A DNA stretch of 64,000 nt from Mycobacterium sp. 236(2023) (GTDB lineage: Bacteria > Actinomycetota > Actinomycetes > Mycobacteriales > Mycobacteriaceae): the NCBI RefSeq assembly GCF_029623955.1, contig NZ_JARSBP010000004.1, forward strand, positions 248,001 to 312,000, in the 5' to 3' direction. Positions within the stretch are counted from its first letter, which is position 1; each line of letters opens with the position of its first letter. The translations under genes and the position numbers were made by a program. Below the pieces are notes generated by a model. That model made no database searches. It had not been told where the DNA came from and worked only from the letters and a program-made list of their open reading frames with translations. Shown here piece after piece: positions 44,534 through 51,285 of this stretch.

Positions 44534-44750
44534 CTGGTTGCTGAGCGCACTCGGCGCGAGGCCGTCCGGTGCGTACTGCGGCGCTTCGCAAAAATCAAGA
44601 TCGGAAAACCACTGGTCAGCGTCACTTCAGCGGAACGTGCAGGTAGATGCGCCGGGTGGGCACGTAACTGCCTGCGCGGTAGCTGACTTTTCGAGTACCC
44701 GGTTACCCGTGTCATCCCCGCGATCCCCTCGTAGTTTTGTGGACATCAGG

Positions 44751-44771
44751 AGCCCGGCGGGGGGTCGGGCT
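44751..44771 (+). promoter_or_regulatory. leader hairpin before the 98-residue gene
   Basis: AGCCCG and CGGGCT form a 6-bp stem around a 9-nt G-rich loop, 31 nt before the ATG at 44803. A TAGTTT -10-like box lies upstream at 44732-44737. The remainder of 44534-44802 contains no gene I could find; cobG reads away from it on the other strand. Confidence 0.4.
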
Positions 44772-44802
44772 CCGAAATATCCCATCAGGGGGAGTGATTG
44801 AA

Positions 44803-45099
44803 ATGACTGATCTGGCATCCGATTTGGAAGCGAAACCGGACCCGCGGCCCGCCATCGCCGGCGGTGCCGTCGAGGTGACGAACACGGCGGAGCTGACTCT
44901 CATCACTGAGCAGGAGGTCCTCATCGGTTCGGCCGCAGCGTTGGCCGGCCCGAAAGTGCGGCGCAACTATCTCGCGATGGTGCGCGCGGCGTTCACCTCC
45001 GGCGCCCGCTCCGGCGATCTCGTCACGCCGAAGCACTACCCGAGGCACCACGCGTTCATCGAGGACGCGCTGATGTCCCGGATGATGGATCGGCTCTAG
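44803..45099 (+). CDS. small conserved-looking protein of unknown function
   Basis: A 98-residue soluble protein with no motif I recognise. The N-terminal ~30 residues are acidic and Ala/Pro-rich (DLASDLEAKPDPRPAIAGG); the C-terminal half is basic with VRRNYLAMVRAAFTSGARSGDLVTPKHYPRHHAFIEDALMSRMMDRL, likely helical. The ATG at 44803 has AGGGGGAG at 44787-44794 eight nt upstream, so translation is credible. It has its own leader with a hairpin and a -10-like box, and its stop faces the TauD-type gene five nt away. The well-formed ribosome site and the charged C-terminus argue against a chance frame. Confidence 0.65.
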   Translation: MTDLASDLEAKPDPRPAIAGGAVEVTNTAELTLITEQEVLIGSAAALAGPKVRRNYLAMVRAAFTSGARSGDLVTPKHYPRHHAFIEDALMSRMMDRL

Positions 45100-45104
45100 G
45101 GCAC

Positions 45105-46025
45105 TCAGCTCGCGAGCCGAACCGGCGCCACAACCTGGGAGTACGTCGACGCGTCGCCCTTGATCACCCGACTGTGGTCGCCGTGGACATCAACGGGGAT
45201 GTCTCCGGCGAGGGTGATCCGAGACAGGCGGCGGAACTGGTCGTCATAATCGGCCACGGCGTAGTGCTGGGTGGCCCTGTTGTCCCAGACGGCAAGGTCG
45301 CCCAGCTCCCAGTTCCAGCGAATCGTGTTCTCCAGCTTGGTGATCCGATTCTGCAGCAACTGGAACAGGGCAGCTGACTCGGCTTGGCCGAGTCCGACGA
45401 AGTGCTTGACGAAATGGCCGAGCAGCAGGACCTTCCGCCCCGTCTCCGGATGCACCCGCACCACCGGATGCTCGGTCTCGTAGTAATCGGAGACGAACTC
45501 CTCTCGGTACTGACGCTCGGTGTCGGCGAGGTCCTCCAGACGTGCGTCGGCATCACCGGCGTAGTCGTAGGTGTTCGTGTGCACCGCCCACAGGTTCTCG
45601 GCGAGCGCCCGCAGCGGTGCGGGAAGCCTGTCGTACGCCGCCTCGGTCGACGCCCATGTCGTGGTTCCGCCATACGGCGGCAGCGTGATCGCCCGCAGCA
45701 GTGACGCTTTCGGGATGCGGTCGACGAACGTGACATCGGTGTGCCAGCTGTTGGCCTTGTCGTACCGGGAGTCGATGGGCAGCACCTTGGCGCCGCGGGA
45801 TGTGACGGTGGGATGCGCCGTCGTCGGCGTGCCCAGGGCGCGGGCGAACTGCAGTTGGCCATCGTCGTCGAGATCATGCTGCCCGCGGAAGAAGATCACC
45901 TTGTGTTCGATCAGCGCGGCGTTGATCTGGTCCGCTGTCGCGGCGTCGACGCCGCGGGCGAGGTCGACACCGTCGATGCGGGCGCCGATATGGGCGCCGA
46001 GTTTGACGACATTGAGTGATGACAC
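45105..46025 (-). CDS. Fe(II)/2-oxoglutarate dioxygenase, alkylsulfatase/taurine dioxygenase type
   Basis: A 306-residue TauD/TfdA-family enzyme. Iron ligands are His95 and Asp97 in WHTDVTF and His254 in NRATQHYAV; Arg269 region (RRLSRITLAGD) binds 2-oxoglutarate. Much of the sequence parallels M. tuberculosis Rv3406 as recalled (HKVIFFRGQH, TEHPVVRVHPETG, ENTIRWNWELGDLAVWDNRATQH), an alkyl-sulphate-cleaving dioxygenase. A role in sulphur scavenging is thus likely; taurine is the alternative. The start is GTG at 46025 with a perfect AAGGAGG four nt upstream. It is divergent from the OpuC-type operon. Confidence 0.88.
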   Translation of the reverse strand: MSSLNVVKLGAHIGARIDGVDLARGVDAATADQINAALIEHKVIFFRGQHDLDDDGQLQFARALGTPTTAHPTVTSRGAKVLPIDSRYDKANSWHTDVTFVDRIPKASLLRAITLPPYGGTTTWASTEAAYDRLPAPLRALAENLWAVHTNTYDYAGDADARLEDLADTERQYREEFVSDYYETEHPVVRVHPETGRKVLLLGHFVKHFVGLGQAESAALFQLLQNRITKLENTIRWNWELGDLAVWDNRATQHYAVADYDDQFRRLSRITLAGDIPVDVHGDHSRVIKGDASTYSQVVAPVRLAS

Positions 46026-46205
46026 GGGTCCTCCTTCACGCGATCAGACCTGCCACCGTGCCCCTCGGCGGCCCCGCCGCACACCCTTAGATTCAGCGGG
46101 AATCGAATCGGTGCCGTTTCGGGCGGGTCAAGATCGGGTAAGGACTGCCGTCAGCGTGTGAGTGCGACGCGCGCTGGAACCGACGCCGACGGAAAGTCGA
46201 GAGCA
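46026..46205. promoter_or_regulatory. divergent intergenic region, dioxygenase / OpuC operon
   Basis: This 180-bp gap holds the AAGGAGG of the dioxygenase gene (46030-46036, minus strand) and a TAGATT -10-like box (46088-46093, plus strand). No clear operator repeat was seen. If the GTG at 46158 were the permease start, the gap would be 132 bp. Confidence 0.35.
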
Positions 46206-46853
46206 GTGAACTCCCTGTGGGATTACGTCTCTGCGCACTACCCGCAGCTCATCTTCGACTCCTACCAGCACGTCAGCGCCGTGGTGCAGAGCGTGCTGAT
46301 CGCAACACTCATCGGCGTCGCGATCGGAGTGCTGACCTACCGCAACGCGCTGGCAGCCAACCTGGCGACCGCCACCTCGAGCGTCATCCTCACTGTGCCG
46401 TCGTTCGCCCTGCTGGGCCTGCTCATCCCGCTGTTCGGGTTGGGGGTGATCCCCAGCGTCGCCGCACTCGTGCTGTACTCGCTGCTGCCGATCGTCCGCA
46501 ACACCATCGTGGGCCTCAACGCCGTCGACCCGGCCCTGACCGACGCCGCGCGAGGCATCGGGATGAGTCGCCTCGACACCCTGCGGCGGGTCGAACTGCG
46601 CCTGGTGTGGCCGGCGATCCTGTCCGGCATGCGGCTGAGCACCCAGATGTCGATGGGGGTGCTGGCGATCGCGGCGTATGTGAAAGGGCCCGGTCTGGGA
46701 AATCTGATCTTCGCGGGTCTGGCGCGAGTGGGCAGTCCCACCGCCCTGCCGATGGCGCTGAGCGGAACCCTGCTCATCGTGATCCTCGCGCTCGCGCTCG
46801 ACGCCGTCCTCGTTCTCGTCGGGCGGCTCACAACGTCGAAAGGCATTCGATGA
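46206..46853 (+). CDS. glycine betaine/choline ABC transporter permease (OpuCB/OpuCD type)
   Basis: A 215-residue permease of the quaternary-amine uptake class with five or six membrane helices. The start GTG at 46206 gives NSLWDYVSAHYPQLIFDSYQHV, the usual beginning of OpuCB; an in-frame GTG at 46158 would add 16 non-conserved residues. The EAA-type loop reads DAARGIGMSRLDTLRRVELRL. The stop overlaps the ATG of the ATPase (ATGA). First gene of a four-gene importer operon; substrates of the family are glycine betaine, choline and carnitine. Confidence 0.9.
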   Translation: MNSLWDYVSAHYPQLIFDSYQHVSAVVQSVLIATLIGVAIGVLTYRNALAANLATATSSVILTVPSFALLGLLIPLFGLGVIPSVAALVLYSLLPIVRNTIVGLNAVDPALTDAARGIGMSRLDTLRRVELRLVWPAILSGMRLSTQMSMGVLAIAAYVKGPGLGNLIFAGLARVGSPTALPMALSGTLLIVILALALDAVLVLVGRLTTSKGIR

Positions 46854-48022
46854 CAGGACAATCCGCTCCTACCGGCGTGCGCATCGAACTCGACCACGTG
46901 TCGAAGGTCTACCCGGGCGCGAAACAGCCCGCGGTCGACGACGTCTCACTGGAGATCCCGGCGGGGGAGATCGTCATCTTCGTCGGCCCGTCGGGCTGCG
47001 GGAAGACGACGACGATGCGGATGATCAACCGGCTCAGCGAGCCGACGTCGGGCCGCATCCTGATCGGCGACAAAGATGCGCTGTCGATCAAGCCGACCGA
47101 GTTGCGGCGCTCCATCGGCTATGCGATCCAGCAGGCCGGTCTGTTCCCGCACATGACGATCCGGCAGAACGTGGGCCTCGTGCCCGGGCTGCTCGGCTGG
47201 GACCGCGCCCGGATCGGCGACAGGGTCGACGAACTCCTCGACCTCGTCGGCCTCGAACCCTCGCAGTACGCCGACCGTTATCCGCGCCAGCTCTCCGGCG
47301 GCCAGCAGCAGCGCGTCGGCGTTGCCAGAGCCCTCGCCGCAGATCCGCCTGTTCTGCTGATGGACGAACCCTTCGGGGCCGTCGACCCGATCACCCGGAG
47401 CACTCTGCAGGACGAACTGCTGCGGCTGCAGTCCGAGCTGCGCAAGACCATCGTCTTCGTCACCCACGACTTCGGGGAGGCCGTCAAGCTCGGAGATCGC
47501 ATCGCCGTCCTCGGGCAGCAGTCCGCGGTGCTGCAGTACGACACCCCGCAGAACATCCTGGCCAGTCCGGCTGACGACACCGTCGCCGGATTCGTCGGGT
47601 CCGGTGCGTCCCTGCAGCAGCTCGGCCTGCTGCGGGTCAAGGACGTCGCGCTCGAAGAACGTCCGTCGGTACACCGTGACGACAGCGTCGAGCACGTGCG
47701 GTCGGTGATCGCGGGCAGCGACCACGACTGGGCCGTCGTGCTCGACGACCGGCAGCGCCCTGTCAGCTGGGTGCGGGAGAGCAAGCTGCGGCATGCGAGC
47801 TCACTGGCTGACGCCGTCGAACATCTCGATCTCGTCAGCACGCATTCGACCCTCGAAGACGCCCTCGAGGCGATCCTCGCCGAACAGCACGCGTCGGCCG
47901 TCGTCGCCGGGCCTGGCAACAGGTATGAAGGCGTCGTCACGCTGGATACGCTCATCGGCACGATCACGCGGCTTCGCGCGGAAGCCGAAGCCACCACCGG
48001 AGCCGGGGACGCCCCCTCGTGA
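46850..48022 (+). CDS. glycine betaine/choline ABC transporter ATPase with CBS pair (OpuCA type)
   Basis: A 390-residue ATPase. Walker A is GPSGCGKTT (46-54), the Q-loop AIQQAGLFPHM, the signature LSGGQQQRVGVARAL and Walker B VLLMDEPFGAVDP. Residues ~270-390 form a CBS pair (VRSVIAGSDHDWAVVL, STLEDALEAILAEQHASAVVAG), which in OpuA/OpuC gates transport in response to ionic strength or cyclic dinucleotide. It is coupled by 4-nt overlaps to the permeases on either side. Osmotic regulation is thus plausible here. Confidence 0.92.
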   Translation: MTGQSAPTGVRIELDHVSKVYPGAKQPAVDDVSLEIPAGEIVIFVGPSGCGKTTTMRMINRLSEPTSGRILIGDKDALSIKPTELRRSIGYAIQQAGLFPHMTIRQNVGLVPGLLGWDRARIGDRVDELLDLVGLEPSQYADRYPRQLSGGQQQRVGVARALAADPPVLLMDEPFGAVDPITRSTLQDELLRLQSELRKTIVFVTHDFGEAVKLGDRIAVLGQQSAVLQYDTPQNILASPADDTVAGFVGSGASLQQLGLLRVKDVALEERPSVHRDDSVEHVRSVIAGSDHDWAVVLDDRQRPVSWVRESKLRHASSLADAVEHLDLVSTHSTLEDALEAILAEQHASAVVAGPGNRYEGVVTLDTLIGTITRLRAEAEATTGAGDAPS

Positions 48023-48798
48023 GCACCGCCACCGAAACGGGCGAGGCGACGAGCGCGCCGGCCACCACCCCGGCCGAGCGGGCCCGGTTGTTCATCCAGC
48101 CCGTGCTCGTCCTCGTCGTCGCTGCCGCGGTGATCTTCTGGGCGTTCAACCGTGAACTGACCGCCACCCAGCAGGAGAACATCAATCCGGGCAACGTCAC
48201 AACGCTGATCTGGCAGCATCTCCTGCTCACCGCGACCGTCACCGCGATCGTGCTGGCCATCGGCATCCCGCTCGGGGTGCTCGTCACCCGGCCGCGGGCA
48301 AAAGTGTTGCGCCCCATAGTCGTCGGCATCGCCAACATCGGCCAGGCCGCGCCCGCGATCGGTCTTCTGGTCCTGCTGTTCCTCTTCACCGCCAAGACCG
48401 GATTCTGGATCGGGGTGCTGCCGATCGCGCTGTACTCGCTGCTGCCGGTCCTGTCGAGCACGATCCTGGGCATCGACCAGGTCGACCGCGCGCTGATCGA
48501 TGCGGGTCTCGGGCAGGGGATGTCGCGGCAGGCGCTGTTGCTGCGTGTCGAACTGCCGCTCGCGGTGCCCTACATCCTCGCCGGCCTCCGCACGTCGCTC
48601 GTGCTCGCCGTCGGCACCGCGACGTTGTCGTTCCTCGTGAACGCAGGTGGACTCGGAATCCTGATCGACACCGGATACAAGTTGCAGGACAACGTCACCT
48701 TGATCCTCGGCAGTGTGCTCGCGGTCTGCCTGGCGCTGCTGGTCGACTGGCTGGGCGGGCTCGCGGAGTTCTTCGTCGGCCCGAAGGGATTGCGGTGA
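48019..48798 (+). CDS. glycine betaine/choline ABC transporter permease (OpuCD type)
   Basis: The second permease of the importer, 259 residues. A Thr/Ala-rich cytoplasmic N-terminus of ~25 residues precedes the first helix (FIQPVLVLVVAAAVIFWAF), then a periplasmic loop and the typical core with GLGQGMSRQALLLRVELPLAVPYILAGLRTS as coupling loop. GTG at 48019 overlaps the ATPase stop, and its own stop overlaps the GTG of the binding protein. It probably forms a heterodimer with the product of 46206-46853. Confidence 0.92.
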   Translation: MSTATETGEATSAPATTPAERARLFIQPVLVLVVAAAVIFWAFNRELTATQQENINPGNVTTLIWQHLLLTATVTAIVLAIGIPLGVLVTRPRAKVLRPIVVGIANIGQAAPAIGLLVLLFLFTAKTGFWIGVLPIALYSLLPVLSSTILGIDQVDRALIDAGLGQGMSRQALLLRVELPLAVPYILAGLRTSLVLAVGTATLSFLVNAGGLGILIDTGYKLQDNVTLILGSVLAVCLALLVDWLGGLAEFFVGPKGLR

Positions 48799-49766
48799 CG
48801 AAACGACTTGCGGCAGTGGCGTTGCTGGTGGTGCTCGCGCTGGCAGGCTGCGGGCTCGGTTCGGGGAGTACCGTCCCGCTGCGCGTCGGTCCGGGAACCA
48901 TCCAGCCGACCCCCGGTCTGGAAGGCGTCCCGATCACCGTCGGTTCCAAGGAGTACACCGAGCAGGTGATCATGGGATACATCCTGGAGTTCACCCTCGC
49001 CGCCGCCGGCGCCGATGTGCGTGACCTCACCGGCATCGTCGGTTCCCGAAGTACAAGGGAGGCACAGCTTTCCGGCCAGGTCGACGTCGCCTACGAGTTC
49101 ACCGGCAACGCATGGATCAACTATCTCGGGCACGAGAAGCCGATCCCGGACACCCGCGAACAGTACGAAGCGGTGCGTGACGAGGACCTCGAGCGCAACG
49201 ACATGGTGTGGCTCGAGCCCGGACCGATGGATGACACCTACGCTCTGGCGGCCAGCCCGGCGACGATCGAGCGGACCGGGGTGCGGACGCTGTCCGACTA
49301 CGCGGCTCTTGTCCTGCGTGACCCCGCTGCGGCGCGCACGTGCGTCGACACGGAATTCCGGGCCCGCCAGGACGGGTTCCCCGGCATGGCGGCCGCGTAC
49401 GGGTTCGATCCGGCGCGTGCGCAGACCCCCATCCTGCAGGTCGGCATCATCTACCAGGCCACCTCCGATGGCACCGCATGTGACTTCGGAGAGGTGTTCA
49501 CCACCGACGGCCGCATCGCCGCGCTGAACCTCACCGTGCTCACCGACGACAAGCAGTTCTTCGCCCACTACAACCCGTCGGTGACGATGAAGCGCGACTT
49601 CTTCGACGCGCACCCCGAGATCGCCGAGGTCACCGCGCCGGTGACCGCCGCGCTGACCAACGACGCCATCATCGACCTCAACAAGCAGGTCGACGTCGAC
49701 GGCCGCGACCCCAGCGTCGTAGCCAGGGACTGGATGGTCGAGAAAGGGTTCGTCACCGCCGAATAG
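48795..49766 (+). CDS. glycine betaine/choline-binding lipoprotein (OpuCC/ProX type)
   Basis: A 323-residue solute-binding lipoprotein. The signal peptide RLAAVALLVVLALAGC ends in a lipobox with Cys19. The mature part has ITVGSKEYTEQVIMGYILEFTLAAAGADV and QVDVAYEFTGNAWINYL, typical of the OsmoX/OpuCC binding fold. GTG at 48795 overlaps the permease stop. It completes the importer. Together with the choline island 25 kb away it suggests this organism imports and consumes quaternary amines, although the importer could also serve osmoprotection. Confidence 0.92.
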   Translation: MTKRLAAVALLVVLALAGCGLGSGSTVPLRVGPGTIQPTPGLEGVPITVGSKEYTEQVIMGYILEFTLAAAGADVRDLTGIVGSRSTREAQLSGQVDVAYEFTGNAWINYLGHEKPIPDTREQYEAVRDEDLERNDMVWLEPGPMDDTYALAASPATIERTGVRTLSDYAALVLRDPAAARTCVDTEFRARQDGFPGMAAAYGFDPARAQTPILQVGIIYQATSDGTACDFGEVFTTDGRIAALNLTVLTDDKQFFAHYNPSVTMKRDFFDAHPEIAEVTAPVTAALTNDAIIDLNKQVDVDGRDPSVVARDWMVEKGFVTAE

Positions 49767-49913
49767 GTCGTTGTCAGCATGCGATGTGACGGTTGTCACT
49801 TCGCTGCGCGGCCTATTCCGTCCCGCACAGAACACGCATTTCTTGCAGTACCGGCGGTACCGTCTCGCTTACTGAACTCGTGTCAAACAACGGGGTGTTG
49901 AAAGGAGCGGGCC
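49767..49913. other. gap between the OpuC operon and the small membrane ORF
   Basis: The 147-bp gap has a small GTGAC-GGTT-GTCAC inverted repeat at 49786-49799, which may be a weak terminator or an operator, and an AAAGGAG ribosome site at 49901-49907 for the next ORF. No other gene was seen. Confidence 0.3.
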
Positions 49914-50012
49914 ATGCTCGCACTCATGGTTTTCGCGGCGGTCGTCTTCCTGCTGATCGCTGCCCTCGGGTCGCCGTACGGGCACACCTGGTACAGCCGC
50001 TGGAACGGCTGA
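49914..50012 (+). CDS. 32-residue single-pass membrane peptide
   Basis: A very short reading frame with strong translation signals: AAAGGAG at 49901-49907 lies six nt before the ATG at 49914. The product is one hydrophobic helix (residues 1-19, rich in Ala, Val, Leu, Ile and Phe) followed by SPYGHTWYSRWNG, a polar aromatic tail. There is no signal-peptidase site. It resembles small stress- or transporter-associated membrane peptides in plan only. It ends two nt before the stop of the convergent VOC gene. Coding is likely, function unknown. Confidence 0.6.
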   Translation: MLALMVFAAVVFLLIAALGSPYGHTWYSRWNG

Positions 50013-50014
50013 CG

Positions 50015-50428
50015 TCACGCCGGGCCCAAAGGCGGGCGGTAGGTGCCGAAGCTCCAGATGTTGCCGTACGGGTCGCGGGCGGCGAACTCGTGCGACCCGT
50101 ACTCCTGGTCGGTGATGCCCATGACGATGTCGGCGCCCGCCGCGGCAGCCCGGTCGTGTAGCGCGTCCACCGCATCGGCGGATTCCACCACGACGTAGAC
50201 CATCACCGGTCCCGGCAGCGCGAAGTCGCTGTCGCGATCGGCGTCGTCGACCATCACGACGCCCGTCCCGATGCTCACCTCGGCGTGCTGCAGAGGCTGA
50301 TCCGGCTCGGGCGGGACGATCAGGATCGGTTCCGCACCGAATGCCAGTGACAGCCATTCGATGGCCGTGCGTGGTTCGGTGAACGGCACGATCGGCACCG
50401 CGCCGGCGAAGGTCTGGGTTGTCGTCAT
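50015..50428 (-). CDS. VOC-superfamily protein (glyoxalase/bleomycin-resistance fold)
   Basis: A 137-residue protein with two beta-alpha-beta-beta-beta modules: AGAVPIVPFTEPRTAIEWLSLAFGAE opens the first, and PVMVYVVVESADAVDALHDRAAAAGADIV opens the second. It ends with the DPYGNIWSFGTYRP signature. The ATG at 50428 lies 19 nt after the stop of an AraC-type regulator on the same strand, so the pair is probably co-transcribed. It could be a dioxygenase, a lyase or a binding protein; metal residues cannot be assigned with confidence. Confidence 0.82.
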   Translation of the reverse strand: MTTTQTFAGAVPIVPFTEPRTAIEWLSLAFGAEPILIVPPEPDQPLQHAEVSIGTGVVMVDDADRDSDFALPGPVMVYVVVESADAVDALHDRAAAAGADIVMGITDQEYGSHEFAARDPYGNIWSFGTYRPPLGPA

Positions 50429-50447
50429 GGCCTCGACGTTATGGACG

Positions 50448-51257
50448 TCAGACGGTTGCGTCTTGTACGGAATTGACGGTGCCGCGCAGCTCCGTCGGTG
50501 TGATGCCCGCGAATTCGCGCACCTCGCGCGCCATGTGTGCCTGGTCGAAGTAGCCGCATTCGGTCGCCGTCGCCGCCAGCTCATCGCCGCTGAGTAGGCG
50601 CGCCGATGCGCGCTCGAAGCGGACGATCCGCGCGACGGTCTTCGGCGGCAACCCGACGGCGTCGCGGTAGCGCGCGATGAGCCGGCGGTGACTCCAACCC
50701 AGGTCCTCGGCGAGCGTGCCGATCGGGACCCTGCCGCCGCTCGCGGTGATGCGCCCCAGAGACCACACCACACCCGCGTCGATGTCGGCAGCCCGGCCTA
50801 GCCGTTCGATCAGTATTCGGTCGACGAGCGTGAAGCGTTCGGACCAGCTCGGCGCATCCCCGATGCGTTGCACCAGGGCCGTGCCCTCCCCGCCGAGGAC
50901 GGCTTCGATCGGCACCGTCGTGTTGGCCACCTCGGACAGCGGCATACCGAGGATGCGGCGGGCGCCCAGCGGCGTCAGGTCCACCTGCAGGCATCGGGCC
51001 GAGCCGTCATGGCCTACTAGTACCGGTCCGTCGGTCAGACCTGCGACGAAAGACCGCAGCCGCAGCGGTTCGGCGCCGATGTGCTCGCGGTGCGCCACCG
51101 TCCAGCCCTCGTCGAGGTCGATGATGATCGGGACGAAAGAACACGCCAGCTCGCGGAAGAGGGCTGGAACGCCGCAGCGCGTAGTGAACCCCTCGTAGCG
51201 CAACACCACGTCGCGCAGCGACGGATCCGGGGTGCCGACGGCGCCTCCCGCGCTCAT
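50448..51257 (-). CDS. AraC-family transcriptional regulator
   Basis: A 269-residue regulator with an N-terminal ligand domain (residues ~1-150) and a C-terminal double helix-turn-helix: GRVPIGTLAEDLGWSHRRLIARYRDAVGLPPKTVARIVRFERA and AATATECGYFDQAHMAREVREFAGITPTEL. The ATG at 51257 follows a minus-strand TACGGT box by seven nt, so the transcript may be leaderless. It shares only 28 bp with the divergent cobN gene. It is likely to regulate the VOC gene behind it, and possibly cobN. Confidence 0.86.
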   Translation of the reverse strand: MSAGGAVGTPDPSLRDVVLRYEGFTTRCGVPALFRELACSFVPIIIDLDEGWTVAHREHIGAEPLRLRSFVAGLTDGPVLVGHDGSARCLQVDLTPLGARRILGMPLSEVANTTVPIEAVLGGEGTALVQRIGDAPSWSERFTLVDRILIERLGRAADIDAGVVWSLGRITASGGRVPIGTLAEDLGWSHRRLIARYRDAVGLPPKTVARIVRFERASARLLSGDELAATATECGYFDQAHMAREVREFAGITPTELRGTVNSVQDATV

Positions 51258-51264
51258 GGCACCC

Positions 51265-51270
51265 ACCGTA
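51265..51270 (-). promoter_or_regulatory. -10 box for leaderless araC-type gene
   Basis: Minus-strand TACGGT (TANNNT) ends 7 nt before the ATG at 51257. It occupies most of the 28-bp gap to cobN. Confidence 0.45.
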
Positions 51271-51285
51271 GTCCGGTACGAATAG

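Noticed and set aside
44534..44802. Possible cobalamin riboswitch before cobG.
   Set aside because: No B12-box or the conserved paired core could be read on the minus strand; a covariance search would be decisive.
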